Below, piece after piece: positions 1 to 9,183 of a DNA stretch of 64,000 nt. Both the position numbers and the translations under genes were made by a program. The notes under the pieces were generated by a model. The model ran no database searches and was not told the origin of the DNA. It saw only the letters and a program-made list of their open reading frames with translations. Source of the DNA: Frateuria defendens (lineage in GTDB: Bacteria > Pseudomonadota > Gammaproteobacteria > Xanthomonadales > Rhodanobacteraceae); the NCBI RefSeq assembly GCF_001182895.1, contig NZ_LFQR01000049.1:1-64000 (forward strand), given 5' to 3'. Position 1 is the first letter of the stretch. Each line of letters opens with the position of its first letter.

Positions 1-197
1 TGGGCAAGCAAAGAAAAGTAACTCGCTCCCCGGCAGGGGAGCGAAACCCCCGGCCAAAGGCCGGCCAGCCCGCGATAAGCGCCCCGATTCAATCCAGCCA
101 CGCAAAGCTTGGGTGACCCACTTCGCTGTGGTGAAGCGCCCCCGGCCTACGCCGGAGCCAAATCACCCCGCAGGAAGCTGGGCAAGAGGAGCGGCAT
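1..197. repeat. Gene-free window edge with hairpin-bearing intergenic repeat
   Basis: No coding region is visible between the window edge and the metI stop. Bases 24-43 form a perfect 8-bp hairpin (CGCTCCCC, loop GGCA, GGGGAGCG), and a second short inverted repeat (GGCC AAA GGCC) follows near 52-62. The preceding string GCAAAGAAAAGTAACTCGCT resembles a dispersed intergenic repeat I associate with Xanthomonadales genomes; that identification is from memory. The metQ gene that often follows metNI does not begin in this stretch. Confidence 0.4.
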
Positions 198-881
198 TCA
201 GCGCCGCCCGTAGCGCGCCACCACGCGGTCGCCGAGCATCTGCAGCAGCTGCACCAGCACGATCAGCAGCGCCACCGTGACCAGCATGTAGTCGGACTTG
301 TAGCTCAAGTAGCCGTAGCGGTAGGCGAGGTCGCCCAGGCCGCCGGCGCCGATCGCGCCGCCCATCGCGGTGTAGCCGACCAGCGCGATGGCGGTGACGG
401 TGACGGCGGCGAGCAGGCCGCCGCGCGCCTCCGGCAGCAGCACGTGGCGCACGATCTGCCAGGTGCTGGCGCCCATCGCCTGGCTGGCCTCGACCACGCC
501 GTGCTCCACCTCGCGCAGCGCGGTCTCCACCAGCCGCGCGAAGAACGGCGCGGCGCCGATCACCAGCGGCGGGATGGCGCCGCGGATGCCGAGCTTGGTG
601 CCCACCAGCACGTAGGTGAGCGGCATCAGCACGATCATCAGAATGATGAAGGGGATCGAGCGCAGCACGTTCACCAGCAGCGAGAGCACGCCGTACGGCT
701 TGGGCATGGCGCACAGCTGGCCGCGGCCGGTGAGGAACAGCAACACGCCCAGCGGCAGGCCCACCAGCACGGTGAGCGCGAGCGAGCCGCCCAGCATCAG
801 CAGGGTGTCGATGCAGGCCTGGCCGATCTCGACCCAGTCGTCGATGTTGGGAAACAGCGATTGCAGCAGCGGCGCGCTCAT
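198..881 (-). CDS. metI: D-methionine ABC transporter permease MetI
   Basis: Inner-membrane permease of the MetNIQ methionine importer, 227 residues, a normal MetI length. It is hydrophobic with several predicted helices; the binding-protein-dependent permease (EAA) loop is visible near residues 140-165 ([10 protein letters not shown]...ILPEA-like, here VRHVLLPEA). The ATG overlaps the metN stop by 4 bp (ATGA), so the two are translationally coupled and the start is well fixed. No metQ follows within the window. The TRAP of confusion would be other small ABC permeases, but the fusion-free pairing with a NIL-domain ATPase makes MetI the best call. Confidence 0.93.
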   Translation of the reverse strand: MSAPLLQSLFPNIDDWVEIGQACIDTLLMLGGSLALTVLVGLPLGVLLFLTGRGQLCAMPKPYGVLSLLVNVLRSIPFIILMIVLMPLTYVLVGTKLGIRGAIPPLVIGAAPFFARLVETALREVEHGVVEASQAMGASTWQIVRHVLLPEARGGLLAAVTVTAIALVGYTAMGGAIGAGGLGDLAYRYGYLSYKSDYMLVTVALLIVLVQLLQMLGDRVVARYGRR

Positions 882-1888
882 GCCTTCAGCTCCTCGATTT
901 CGATGCCGGCGGCGCGCAGCGCGGCCAGGGCGGCGTCGGTGTCGGCGCCTTCCAGCGCCAGGGTGAGCTGGCCGTAGGGCATGCTCTTGATGCGGTCGAT
1001 ACGCCCGGCCAGGATGTTGAAGTCCACGCCCGTCTCGCGCATCGCGCGGCTCAGCGCCGGCGACCAGGTGGTCTCGCCGCGGAACGACAGCCGCAGGATG
1101 CGGCCGGGTATCTGCGCGTAGCGCGCCTGCTCGGCCGCGGCCTCCTCCGGCAGCGCCTCGTCCACGAAGCGGTGCGTGGTCGGGTGCTGCGGATGCAGGA
1201 ATACGTCGGCCACCGGCCCGTGCTCCACGATCACGCCGGCGTCCAGCACCGCCACGCGGTCGCACACGCGGCGTACCACGTCCATCTCGTGGGTGATCAG
1301 CACGATGGTGAGCTTGAGCTCGCGGTTGATCTCGGCCAGGAGTTCGAGCACGGAGGCGGTGGTCTGCGGATCGAGCGCGCTGGTGGCCTCGTCGCAGAGC
1401 AGGATGGAGGGACGGTTGGCCAGTGCGCGGGCGATGCCCACGCGCTGCTTCTGGCCGCCGGAGAGCTGCGAGGGGTATTTGTCCGCATGGGCTTCCAGGC
1501 CCACCCGCGCCAGCAGCTCCGCCACCCGGGTGCGGATCGCCGCGGCGTCGCGCTCGCCGGCCAGGCGCAGCGGGAAGGCCACGTTGTCGGCCACCGTCTG
1601 CGAGCCGAGCAGGTTGAAGTGCTGGAAGATCATGCCGATGCGCCGCCGCTGCGCGCGCAGCGCGGTGTCGTCGAGCGCGGTCATGTCCACCTCGTCGATC
1701 AGGATGCGTCCGCCGCTCGGGCGCTCCAGCAGGTTGATCAGCCGCAGCAGGGTGGACTTGCCCGCGCCGGAGTGGCCGATGATGCCGAATACCTCGCCGT
1801 CGGCGATCGTGAGGTCGAAGGGCTGCAGCGCGGGAACCTCCCGCCCGGCGACGCGATAGGACTTGTGGACGGCCTGGAATCGGATCAC
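878..1888 (-). CDS. metN: Methionine ABC transporter ATP-binding protein MetN
   Basis: Cytoplasmic ATPase subunit driving methionine uptake, 336 residues. Walker [10 protein letters not shown] is at residues 38-46, the ABC signature LSGGQKQR at 142-149 and Walker B ILLCDE at 162-167. The C-terminal region from about residue 245 ([18 protein letters not shown]) is the regulatory NIL domain, which in MetN binds methionine and inhibits transport; this is what separates MetN from generic ABC ATPases. It is first in the metNI pair. The 276-bp divergent region toward the glutathione peroxidase gene shows no riboswitch that I can recognise. Confidence 0.95.
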   Translation of the reverse strand: MIRFQAVHKSYRVAGREVPALQPFDLTIADGEVFGIIGHSGAGKSTLLRLINLLERPSGGRILIDEVDMTALDDTALRAQRRRIGMIFQHFNLLGSQTVADNVAFPLRLAGERDAAAIRTRVAELLARVGLEAHADKYPSQLSGGQKQRVGIARALANRPSILLCDEATSALDPQTTASVLELLAEINRELKLTIVLITHEMDVVRRVCDRVAVLDAGVIVEHGPVADVFLHPQHPTTHRFVDEALPEEAAAEQARYAQIPGRILRLSFRGETTWSPALSRAMRETGVDFNILAGRIDRIKSMPYGQLTLALEGADTDAALAALRAAGIEIEELKA

Positions 1889-2164
1889 GGAATGCTCTCG
1901 GCGGCTGGCGCGGCGTCGCGCTCGTCAAGGCGATGCGTGGACTGCGTCGCAAAAAACGAAGCATAAGGCCAAGGCCGGTGGCCGAACACCCGGCGGGCTG
2001 CTCCCAGCCTGCTCAAGGGCCGCCAGCCGCTCCCCCACGGTATCCGCGATCGAGCCTGGAGGGCATCCCCAGGCCACACTGGCGCGGCGGAAACGATGAG
2101 CTGTAGACGCCGCTGTACCGCGCTGGTTCTAAACTGATCCACCACACCCGCGAGGATCGTTCCC

Positions 2165-2650
2165 ATGACCACCGTCTACGATTTCAGCGCCGCCGACATC
2201 GACGGCAACGAGCGCTCGCTGTCCGAGTGGCGCGGCCAGACCCTGCTGCTCGTCAACGTGGCCTCCAAGTGCGGCTTCACTCCGCAGTACGAAGGGCTGG
2301 AGACGCTATGGCGCGAATACGGCGGCCGCGGCTTCGCCGTGCTCGGCTTCCCCTGCGACCAGTTCGGCCACCAGGAGCCGGGCGACGAGGCCGAGATCAA
2401 GAACTTCTGCTCGACCAGCTACGACGTCACCTTCCCGCTGTTCGCCAAGATCGAGGTGAACGGCGAGCACGCGCACCCGCTGTACAAATGGCTCAAGAGC
2501 GAAGGCAAGGGCATCCTGGGCAGCGAGTCGATCAAGTGGAACTTCACCAAGTTCCTGGTCGACCACGACGGCCGCGTGGTGAAGCGCTACGCGCCCACCG
2601 ACACGCCGGAGAAGATCGGCCGCGAACTGGCCCCGCTGCTGCCGGCCTGA
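2165..2650 (+). CDS. Glutathione peroxidase family protein
   Basis: Thiol peroxidase of the GPx/BtuE family, 161 residues, expected to reduce peroxides using thioredoxin or glutathione. The peroxidatic cysteine is C36 in NVASKCGFTPQY; Q66 is in the conserved FPCDQF block (usually FPCNQF), whose C64 is the probable resolving cysteine region, and W125/N126 in KWNFTKF complete the catalytic tetrad. A GAGGA ribosome-binding site sits about 9 bases before the ATG. No signal peptide, so it acts in the cytoplasm. It stands alone, divergent from metN. Confidence 0.93.
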   Translation: MTTVYDFSAADIDGNERSLSEWRGQTLLLVNVASKCGFTPQYEGLETLWREYGGRGFAVLGFPCDQFGHQEPGDEAEIKNFCSTSYDVTFPLFAKIEVNGEHAHPLYKWLKSEGKGILGSESIKWNFTKFLVDHDGRVVKRYAPTDTPEKIGRELAPLLPA

Positions 2651-2699
2651 GCCGGCGCGGGTGTCCGCGTGTCATGCCTCGGGCCGGCCGAGGGTTCCC

Positions 2700-4052
2700 T
2701 CAGGAGGCCGCCGGCCGCAGCCATGCCTGCCGCCGGCGCAGCCGCAGCGCGATCGCGCCCAGGCTCGCGCCGCGCACCGCCATGAAGGCGAGGAAGGCCA
2801 GCCACAACCCCTGGTTGCCCCAGTCGCGGCCGGCCCAGGCCAGCAGCGCGAACAGCGCCACCGAGAGGAGCATGCCGTCGCGCATCTCGCGGGCGCGGGT
2901 GGCGCCGATGAACAGGCCGTCGAGCAGGTAGCTCCACACCGCTACCAGCGGCAGCGCGGCCAGCCAGGGCAGGGCCGCGTAGGCCACGGCGCGCACCGCG
3001 GGCAGGTTGGTCTGCGCGTCCACGAACAGGCGGCCGCCGAGCCCGAACAGCAGCGCATAGCCCACGCTGCCCAAGAGCGACCAGCCGCCGGCCACCACCA
3101 GCGCGCGGCGCAGGGCGTGGCGGTCCCCGGCACCGATGGCATGGCCGCACAGCGCCTCCACCGCGTTGGCGAGGCCGTCGAGGCCGAAGGCGGTGAGCAT
3201 CAGACCGTTGAGCAGCAGCGCATTGGCCGCCACCACCGCGTCGCCGAGGCGCGCGCCGAGCACGGACAGCGCGAAGAACACGCCCTCCAGCGCCAGCGTG
3301 CGCAGGAAGATGTCGCGGTTCACCGCCAGCAGCGGCCGCCAGTGCGACCAGCCGCGCAGCGCCTGCCAGTCGATGCGCCCGTCCACGCCGCGCGCGAGCC
3401 GCCGTGCCCGCGCCAGCCCGTACAGCGCCCCGCACCACTCGCCGGCGGCCGAGGCCAGCGCAATGCCTTGCACGCCCCAGCGCAGCCCGAGCACGAGCAG
3501 CAGATTGAGCGCGATGTTGACCAGGTTGGTGACCAGGAGCAGCGCCAGCGTGGTGCGCGCGTGCTGCGCGCCGACGAACCAGCCAACCAGCGCATAGTTC
3601 AGCAGCGCCGCCGGCAGGCCGAGCAGGCGCAGGTGCAGGTAGCCGAGGCCGCTGTCGCCGAGCGCCGCCGAAGAGTGCATCAGCGCGAGCAGCCAGGGCA
3701 GCAGCGGCAGCATCAGCGCGCCGGCGGCTATGCCGAGCGCCAGTGCGAGCCCCAGCGCCTGCGCCAGCACCGTGCGCAGCGCCGAGCCGTCGCGCGCGCC
3801 GGCGGCCTGCGCGGCGAAGCCGGTGGTGCCCATGCGCAGGAAGCCGAAGCTCCAGACAGGCAGCGCATAGACCGCGCTGCCTACCGCCACCGCGCCGAGA
3901 TCGCTGGCCTGGGGCAGGTGGCCGGCCACCGCGCTGTCCACCAGCGCCACCAGCGGCACGGTGAGGTTGGAGAGGATCATCGGCGTGGCCAGCGCCCATA
4001 CCTGCCGGTGCGTGGGGCGGTGGCGCCAGTCGTGCATCAGCGAGGCGGACAT
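2700..4052 (-). CDS. dinF: MATE-family efflux transporter, DinF type
   Basis: Twelve-helix Na+ or H+ coupled multidrug exporter, about 450 residues. The N-terminus (WALATPMILSNLTVPLVALV, then DSAVAGHL) closely follows the DinF branch of MATE proteins. Two pseudo-symmetric six-helix halves are evident from the alternation of long Leu/Ala/Val stretches. I chose the ATG at 4052 because homologues begin shortly before the WALATPM motif; an in-frame ATG at 4082 would add ten unusual residues, and one at 4037 is also possible. No clear Shine-Dalgarno decides between them. In E. coli dinF is SOS-linked through lexA; no lexA gene or obvious LexA box is visible here. Confidence 0.88.
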   Translation of the reverse strand: MSASLMHDWRHRPTHRQVWALATPMILSNLTVPLVALVDSAVAGHLPQASDLGAVAVGSAVYALPVWSFGFLRMGTTGFAAQAAGARDGSALRTVLAQALGLALALGIAAGALMLPLLPWLLALMHSSAALGDSGLGYLHLRLLGLPAALLNYALVGWFVGAQHARTTLALLLVTNLVNIALNLLLVLGLRWGVQGIALASAAGEWCGALYGLARARRLARGVDGRIDWQALRGWSHWRPLLAVNRDIFLRTLALEGVFFALSVLGARLGDAVVAANALLLNGLMLTAFGLDGLANAVEALCGHAIGAGDRHALRRALVVAGGWSLLGSVGYALLFGLGGRLFVDAQTNLPAVRAVAYAALPWLAALPLVAVWSYLLDGLFIGATRAREMRDGMLLSVALFALLAWAGRDWGNQGLWLAFLAFMAVRGASLGAIALRLRRRQAWLRPAAS

Positions 4053-4180
4053 GGAACAGCGGACCGGGCGGGGGGCGTGCATTTTCGCATGCCGGGCGAG
4101 CAGCGGGCGCGATCTGTTAGGCTAGGTCGTTCTTGCCGGTGCGAGATGCCGGTTTTCCCCACCGCAACGCGAGAACCACC

Positions 4181-4663
4181 ATGCAGATTTCACCCCGTAC
4201 CGTTGCCTCGTTCCACTACACCCTGACCGACGACCAGGGCCAGGTGGTCGACAGCTCCTCCGGCCGCGAGCCGCTCACCTATCTGCACGGCAGCGGCCAG
4301 ATCGTGCCGGGCCTGGAGAAGGCGATGGAAGGCCGCCAGCCGGGCGACCAGTTCAAGGTGGACGTGACGCCGGAAGAAGGCTACGGCGTGCACCACGCCG
4401 AACTGGTGCAGCAGGTGCCGCGCGCCGCCTTCCAGGGCGTGGACGACGTCCAGCCGGGCATGCAGTTCCAGGGCCGCGGCCCGCAGGGCGCCTTCAACGT
4501 GGTCGTGACCAAGGTCGAGGACGACACCGTGCACGTGGACGGCAACCATCCGCTCGCCGGCCAGGCGCTGCACTTCGCCATCGAAGTGACCGACGTGCGC
4601 GAGGCCAGCGACGAGGAGCTGTCGCACGGCCACGTGCACGGCCCGGGCGGCCACGACCACTGA
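4181..4663 (+). CDS. slyD: FKBP-type peptidyl-prolyl isomerase SlyD
   Basis: Cytoplasmic prolyl isomerase and chaperone, 160 residues. FKBP residues are seen in the first 70 residues (SFHYTLTDDQGQVVDSS, LTYLHGSGQIVPGLEKAMEG), interrupted by the insert-in-flap chaperone domain (about 70-125), and the C-terminus ends in a His-rich metal-binding tail (SHGHVHGPGGHDH). In SlyD this tail binds nickel and helps hydrogenase maturation; here it is shorter than the E. coli tail. The start is the ATG at 4181, matching the family N-terminus; an upstream in-frame start would add an arginine-rich extension. A strong terminator follows. Confidence 0.95.
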   Translation: MQISPRTVASFHYTLTDDQGQVVDSSSGREPLTYLHGSGQIVPGLEKAMEGRQPGDQFKVDVTPEEGYGVHHAELVQQVPRAAFQGVDDVQPGMQFQGRGPQGAFNVVVTKVEDDTVHVDGNHPLAGQALHFAIEVTDVREASDEELSHGHVHGPGGHDH

Positions 4664-4700
4664 GCGCCGCGCCGCGGACTGCGGCATCGCATCGAGTCAC

Positions 4701-4740
4701 GCACGAAAAAGCCCGGCGATTGCGCCGGGCTTTTTTCGTG
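4701..4740. terminator. Bidirectional intrinsic terminator after slyD and pldA
   Basis: GC-rich hairpin GCCCGGCG...CGCCGGGC flanked by AAAAA on the left and TTTTTT on the right, with the symmetry extending into GCACGAAAAA/TTTTTTCGTGC. It lies between the convergent slyD and pldA genes and can stop transcription from both sides. Confidence 0.93.
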
Positions 4741-4790
4741 CGGCCGCGCGGCCTTTAGTGCGTGGGACGCCGCCGATGCGGCGCTGGCGC

Positions 4791-5876
4791 TCAGTACCAG
4801 TCGAGCAGCGACACGCCCAGGCCGAGGTAGGTGGCGTTGTGGTTGTAGTCGATCAGGCTCTCGCCGTAGCCCTTGAACACTTCCATGTAGCCGCGCAGGT
4901 TGCCGGCCATCGGGAAGCTCCAGGTGAAGCGGGCGGCGCCGTGGCTGTCGCTGCCGCCGCGGAAGGAGTGGCGCAGCATCATGCCGAATTCCTGGCTGCC
5001 CACCTCGTGCACGATCTGCACCTCGCCGCGGCCCATGTAGTTGCTGATGTCGGGGTTGTTGTCGTTCTTGCCGTGCTCGGGGATGCGCCACCACGGACGC
5101 AGCATCACCGTCCAGCCGTCGCGCTCGAAGCCCACGTTCGCCACCACCCGGTTCCAGCTGCGCGAGAGCGGGTTGGAGCGGCCGTTGGACTGGTGGTCGA
5201 GGCCGACGGCGAACATGCGCCCGTCCCAGCCCAGCACGTCGTAGTGGGTGGCGAACACCAGCAGCGCCTCGGGCTCGTAGTTGGTTTCGCGGAACGGTCG
5301 CGAGGTCTTGTTGTTGTAGACCTGCCAGCGCGAGGACTGGGTGTAGCCCACCCACAGGTCGCCGACGTCGCCGAACACGCCCTGCCACACCTTGGTCTTG
5401 AGGCTGAGCTGGAACTTCGCCTCCACGTTGTCCAGCTGCTGCGGCGTGGTCACCGTGTTGAGCGGGTTGGGGCTGGACGGGCGCGTGTTCTGGTTGCTGG
5501 TGGCGAACACCGGCATGAAGTAGACGGGCTTGTAGCCGCGCACGTTGAGCGTGCCGAGCTTGCTCTCCGGCGACAGCTCCCAGCGGCTGTCGAGCAGCGA
5601 CAGCGGGCGGTTCACGGTCTTGGCACTGGTTGCCGCCTGCACGCTGGCGTCGGTATGGAAGAGGTCCGGCCCTTGCGCGGCGGTTTCGTCTTTCTTCTGC
5701 GCCGCGGGCAGGTGATCGCGGCCGGTGGCGCGGTCGTAGCAGGCCAGGCGCTGCGCGTCGCTCTCGATGCCGGTGCAGGCCCGGATGTCCATCGGGTCGG
5801 GGTTCTGCGCCCGCGCGGCATGGGGCGCCAGGCTTGCGCACAGCACGAGTGTCATAGCGGCGGTCAGTCGCTTCAT
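4791..5876 (-). CDS. pldA: Outer-membrane phospholipase A1 (PldA/OMPLA)
   Basis: Outer-membrane beta-barrel phospholipase that removes misplaced phospholipids from the outer leaflet. The 361-residue protein has a signal peptide (about 1-23, ending AARA), a Cys-containing linker, and the OMPLA active-site block DHQSNGRSNPLSRSWNR with H228 and S230 as catalytic histidine and serine. Upstream blocks YTQSSRWQVY and NYEPEALLVF also match the family. The ATG at 5876 has a good GGGAG site 6 bases upstream and starts directly with a signal peptide; an ATG 24 bases earlier is less likely. The terminal residue is aromatic (Tyr), as expected for a BAM substrate. Confidence 0.93.
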   Translation of the reverse strand: MKRLTAAMTLVLCASLAPHAARAQNPDPMDIRACTGIESDAQRLACYDRATGRDHLPAAQKKDETAAQGPDLFHTDASVQAATSAKTVNRPLSLLDSRWELSPESKLGTLNVRGYKPVYFMPVFATSNQNTRPSSPNPLNTVTTPQQLDNVEAKFQLSLKTKVWQGVFGDVGDLWVGYTQSSRWQVYNNKTSRPFRETNYEPEALLVFATHYDVLGWDGRMFAVGLDHQSNGRSNPLSRSWNRVVANVGFERDGWTVMLRPWWRIPEHGKNDNNPDISNYMGRGEVQIVHEVGSQEFGMMLRHSFRGGSDSHGAARFTWSFPMAGNLRGYMEVFKGYGESLIDYNHNATYLGLGVSLLDWY

Positions 5877-6000
5877 CGGATCTCCCAAAGTGTCCCGCAC
5901 TCATGTGCCTGGCGGGAAAAGTGTAGTGGAGCGTTCCTGCATGGCGGATACGAAACCGCCGGCCGCGTCGCCGCGGCCGGCGGTCCATGCGGGCCTGGAT

Positions 6001-6441
6001 TTATTTCTGCTGGGTCCAGCGTGTGTATTCGCTCTTGCTGATCTTGCCGTCGCGGTTGCGGTCGGCGTGGATGAAATCGTTCGCCAGCGGCGGGTAGGTG
6101 GCGGCCTGCTCCTCGCTGATCGACTTGCCGCCGTTGGAGAGTTGCGAGAAGTCCGGCGGCGTGCTCTCGGGCGCGGCCGGCGGCATCGAGGAGTGGATCT
6201 CCGGCTGGCCCTGCGACGCCTGGCCCTGCGCGGGCGGCGGCTGGCCTTGCGGCGGGTTCGCCGGCGGCGGCATCGCCTGCGGCGGCGCCATGCTGGTGGC
6301 GGCGCCGCCGGGCGCGGGCGCGGTCGATGCGGGCGCGGGCTGCGGCGGCATCGGCGGCTGGTTCTGCGCCAGCAGCGGCGCGGCCAGCAGCGCGGTGCCG
6401 GCGGCGAGCAGGGACAGCAGCAATGGGTTGCGAGGTTTCAT
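6001..6441 (-). CDS. Secreted proline-rich EF-hand protein
   Basis: About 146 residues: a signal peptide (residues 1-26, cleaving near LLAQ), a long low-complexity Pro/Ala/Gln region, and one canonical C-terminal EF-hand loop DRNRDGKISKSE with D, N, D, K, S and E at the calcium-ligand positions. It ends nine residues later. The protein is likely periplasmic or exported and may bind Ca2+. The start is the ATG at 6441, which has GGAG upstream and immediately precedes the signal peptide. Function is unknown. Proteins with a lone EF-hand and a disordered middle are common in this bacterial group. Confidence 0.75.
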   Translation of the reverse strand: MKPRNPLLLSLLAAGTALLAAPLLAQNQPPMPPQPAPASTAPAPGGAATSMAPPQAMPPPANPPQGQPPPAQGQASQGQPEIHSSMPPAAPESTPPDFSQLSNGGKSISEEQAATYPPLANDFIHADRNRDGKISKSEYTRWTQQK

Positions 6442-6600
6442 CGTCGATACTCCATGCGAAGATGCGAGAGTGCGCGAGCGATGCGGGATTGCGTCGTAGG
6501 CGCCAAGCCGCACGCTAGCAAAGCATTCGTAAACAGCGACTCAACCCAGGCGTCGAGGCCACGTGAAAACGCGATCCCGTTGCAGCAGCCTTCATCCGCG

Positions 6601-7839
6601 ATGACGGATTCCCGTTTTTCCCTCAGCCTGGCGCAGGCCCAGCGCCTGCAACTGGCCGCCCAGGGCCTGCTGCAGACGCCGCGGCGGCGCGCGCGTCCTG
6701 CCGACGTGGTGGCCGCCGTCGAGCGCATGCGCCTCCTGCAGATCGACAGCATCCACGTGGTGGCGCGCAGCCCCTACCTGGTGCTGCACGCGCGGCTGGG
6801 CGACTACGAGCCGGCATGGCTGGACGAGGCGCTGGCCGCCGGGCGGCTGGCCGAATGCTGGGCGCACGAGGCCTGCTTCGTGCCGGCCGCCGACCTGCCG
6901 CTGCATCGCGCCTGGAGCGGGCGTGCCCACCATTGGGCGCATCGCCACGCGGCGCGCATGCACGGCGAGCACCGCGACGCGATGGAGGCGCTGCTGGCGC
7001 GCATCCGCACCGACGGGCCGATGCGTGCGGCGGATTTCCCCAACGGCGAACGCCCCGCCAGCGGCTGGTGGACGTGGAAGCCCGAGAAGCGCTGGCTGGA
7101 GGCCTGGTTCGCGCTGGGCGCGTTGATGGTGACGCGGCGCGAGCGCTTCCAGCGCGTCTACGATGTGGCCGAGCGCGTGCTGGCGAAGCTCGATCCGCCG
7201 TTCGCGCCGGTGGCCGCCGATGCGGCCGCGCTGCGCCGGCGCTTCATCCTGGACAGCGTGCGCGCGCTGGGCATCGCGCAGGCGCGCTGGATCGCCGACT
7301 ACTACCGGCTGAAGCCCGCGGTGAGCGAGGCCGAACTCGCGCCGCTGCTGGCCAGCGGCGAACTGCTCGCGGCATCGGTGGCGGGCTGGAACGTGCCGGG
7401 CTACGTGCACCGCGACCACGCCGACCTGCTGGCGCAGGCGGCCCAGGGGCGGCTGCGCGCCACCCACACCGCGCTGCTGTCGCCGTTCGATCCGCTGGTG
7501 TGGGACCGCGCCAGGGTGCAGGCTCTGTTCGGTTTCGAGTACACCATCGAGTGCTATACGCCCGCGCCGAAACGGCGCTACGGCTATTACGTGCTGCCGA
7601 TCCTGCATCGCGGCCGGCTGGTCGGCCGGCTGGACGCCAAGGCCCATCGCACGACGGGTGTGTTCGAGATCAAGACGCTGTGGCTGGAGCCCGATGTCGA
7701 GCCCGCACCGCGCCTGCTGGAAGAGGTGGCGTCCGCCATCGCGCGCACCGCCCGCTGGCACGGCACGCCCACCGTACGGCTGGTGCGCGCGCCCTCCGGC
7801 GTGGCGGCGGGGTTGCGCGCGGCCTGGCGCGACGGCTGA
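6601..7839 (+). CDS. YcaQ/AlkX-like DNA glycosylase (HTH_42 family)
   Basis: 412-residue member of the winged-helix AlkZ/YcaQ superfamily, whose studied members unhook bulky and interstrand-crosslinked DNA adducts. Q47-I48-D49 in LLQIDSIHVV is the Q-hydrophobic-D catalytic motif that marks the YcaQ (AlkX) branch, as opposed to QxQ in AlkZ. The family blocks RSPYLVLHARLG, YWAHEAC-like (CWAHEACFVP), LLSPFDPLVWDR and the C-terminal beta-strand block YGYYVLPILHRGRLVGR are all present. The ATG at 6601 is taken because family proteins begin just before the LSLAQAQRL helix. Its short upstream region is shared with the divergent EF-hand gene. Confidence 0.87.
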   Translation: MTDSRFSLSLAQAQRLQLAAQGLLQTPRRRARPADVVAAVERMRLLQIDSIHVVARSPYLVLHARLGDYEPAWLDEALAAGRLAECWAHEACFVPAADLPLHRAWSGRAHHWAHRHAARMHGEHRDAMEALLARIRTDGPMRAADFPNGERPASGWWTWKPEKRWLEAWFALGALMVTRRERFQRVYDVAERVLAKLDPPFAPVAADAAALRRRFILDSVRALGIAQARWIADYYRLKPAVSEAELAPLLASGELLAASVAGWNVPGYVHRDHADLLAQAAQGRLRATHTALLSPFDPLVWDRARVQALFGFEYTIECYTPAPKRRYGYYVLPILHRGRLVGRLDAKAHRTTGVFEIKTLWLEPDVEPAPRLLEEVASAIARTARWHGTPTVRLVRAPSGVAAGLRAAWRDG

Positions 7840-7894
7840 CTCGACGCCTGTTCGCGATCCGGCGGGAGAGCGGCTGGGCAGCGGCGAACGGGGC

Positions 7895-8341
7895 TCAGCG
7901 GGAACCGCTGCTGCCGGCGGCGGCCGGCCCCGTCTCGCACGGCTTGCCGTGCAGCGCCCGGCGCAGCTGCGTGGCCAGCGCATTGCAGCGGGAGGCGAGC
8001 TGCGGGCGGATGTCGGGGTTCTGGGCGTCGCGCAGCAGGCTGGTGCGCATGGCCTGGTAGCGGGCTTCCAGCTGGTCGGTCGGATAGATGCCGGCGGCGC
8101 GGTGGCAGCCCTTGTAGCTGGCCAGATAGGCGTCGCACAGGGCGATGCCGGTGCGATCCGGCAGCGGCGCGAGCGCCGGGTGCTGCGGCGGGACGGCCGA
8201 TGCGGGCGCCGCATGCGTGGCCGCGGCGCGGTGCTGGGCGGTCGCCGCCGCGCGGTCGCCGCGGGCCGCCTTGCCCCCGCAGCCGGCGAGCAGCAAGGCT
8301 CCGGTCAGGGCGGCAAGGGCGAGGGACGGGCGGGTGGTCAT
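7895..8341 (-). CDS. Hypothetical lipoprotein with conserved cysteines
   Basis: 148-residue probable lipoprotein: hydrophobic signal followed by the lipobox LLAGC (Cys at residue 20), then an Ala-rich linker. The mature part has paired cysteines (ALCDAYLASYKGCHR and later SRCNALA, GKPCE), suggesting disulfides in the periplasm. I do not recognise the family. The ATG at 8341 places the lipobox at the usual distance. It is divergent from the first cold-shock gene. Confidence 0.7.
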   Translation of the reverse strand: MTTRPSLALAALTGALLLAGCGGKAARGDRAAATAQHRAAATHAAPASAVPPQHPALAPLPDRTGIALCDAYLASYKGCHRAAGIYPTDQLEARYQAMRTSLLRDAQNPDIRPQLASRCNALATQLRRALHGKPCETGPAAAGSSGSR

Positions 8342-8696
8342 GCGGGCGTCGGCCGGAAGTTGGGGCCAGTATCGGGCGGAAGGCCAGCATCGTCCACCGG
8401 CGGCGGGGCACGATTTCGTGAAGTCGCAATTAAAGGCGCGATTGCGACAATGCATCAATTCGAGGTTTAGGCCGAAAAACTATTTATTAAGCTGAACGGG
8501 GAGGGTCGCTTTGTACGCAAAGCACGGTTATGATGCCGATACTGCGTCTGCCGGGGTCACCAAAGTTCCGTGGCCCGATGCTGCCGATCTCGATCTGCCT
8601 CATCGCCTCACCCCTAGGGTTTCCTTGCATACCAGTAAGCCGGCTCGTCCATGTGGACGTGGCCGAGTCTCTTCACAAACCTTACGGAGTGTTTCT
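8342..8696. other. Divergent intergenic region with probable cold-shock 5' leader
   Basis: 355 bp without a convincing gene, between the lipoprotein start and cspA-like gene 1. It is AT-richer than its surroundings around 8440-8500. Cold-shock genes commonly have long structured leaders, so most of this is probably promoter plus 5' UTR; I could not identify a definite -10/-35 pair. Confidence 0.4.
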
Positions 8697-8906
8697 ATGT
8701 CTGATCGTCAGATCGGTACTGTCAAGTGGTTCAACGACGCCAAGGGCTTCGGCTTCATCAGCCGCGACAACGGCCCGGACGTCTTCGTGCATTTCCGCGC
8801 GATTTCCGGCACCGGCTTCAAGAGCCTGCAGGAAGGCCAGAAGGTGAGCTTCAAGGTCGTGCAAGGCCAGAAGGGTCTGCAGGCCGACGAAGTGCTGCCG
8901 GCTTAA
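8697..8906 (+). CDS. Cold-shock protein (CspA family), copy 1
   Basis: 69-residue single cold-shock domain protein that binds single-stranded RNA/DNA as an RNA chaperone. RNP1 (KGFGFI, residues 16-21) and RNP2 (DVFVHF, 28-33) are intact. The ATG at 8697 has GGAG eight bases upstream. The protein differs from copy 2 at six positions only, so the two arose by tandem duplication. Its own terminator follows, so each copy is a separate transcription unit. Confidence 0.95.
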   Translation: MSDRQIGTVKWFNDAKGFGFISRDNGPDVFVHFRAISGTGFKSLQEGQKVSFKVVQGQKGLQADEVLPA

Positions 8907-8927
8907 TCGCCAGCATTTTGCAATGCA

Positions 8928-8966
8928 CAAAAAGGCCGGGCCGCGAGGTCCGGCCTTTTTGTTTTT
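8928..8966 (+). terminator. Intrinsic terminator after cold-shock gene 1
   Basis: AAAAAGGCCGG...CCGGCCTTTTTGTTTTTT: a GC-rich stem with a long T tail, 22 bases after the stop codon. Confidence 0.92.
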
Positions 8967-9183
8967 TGTGACGTGTAATACGAATGGACAGCCACAGTTT
9001 TCCGAAAAGTGCTTGCTTCGGCGGAAATCCGTTATGCTTGCAAGCACTGCGGTTGCTCGGTTCTCGTGTGCCCGACGCCAGGGATCTTCGGCGTCCCGCT
9101 CCACCTGCTCCTGGCTGCCCAGTTGAGTCGTCGGCCAGGGGGAGGCCGGCTTGTGTCGGTGACGGGTAGTTTCGGAGTGAGTC

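Noticed and set aside
1889-2164. Possible SAM or methionine riboswitch upstream of metN
   Set aside because: I could not identify the conserved core or a pseudoknot, so there is no support beyond gene function.
2661-4226. Long open frames antisense to dinF and many other genes
   Set aside because: High-GC DNA produces long antisense frames rich in Arg/Ala/Gln; each overlaps a gene with clear family motifs.
9000-9183. Promoter of the second cold-shock gene at about 9010-9035
   Set aside because: Candidate hexamers have poor spacing or matches; only the existence of a leader, not its promoter, is supported.
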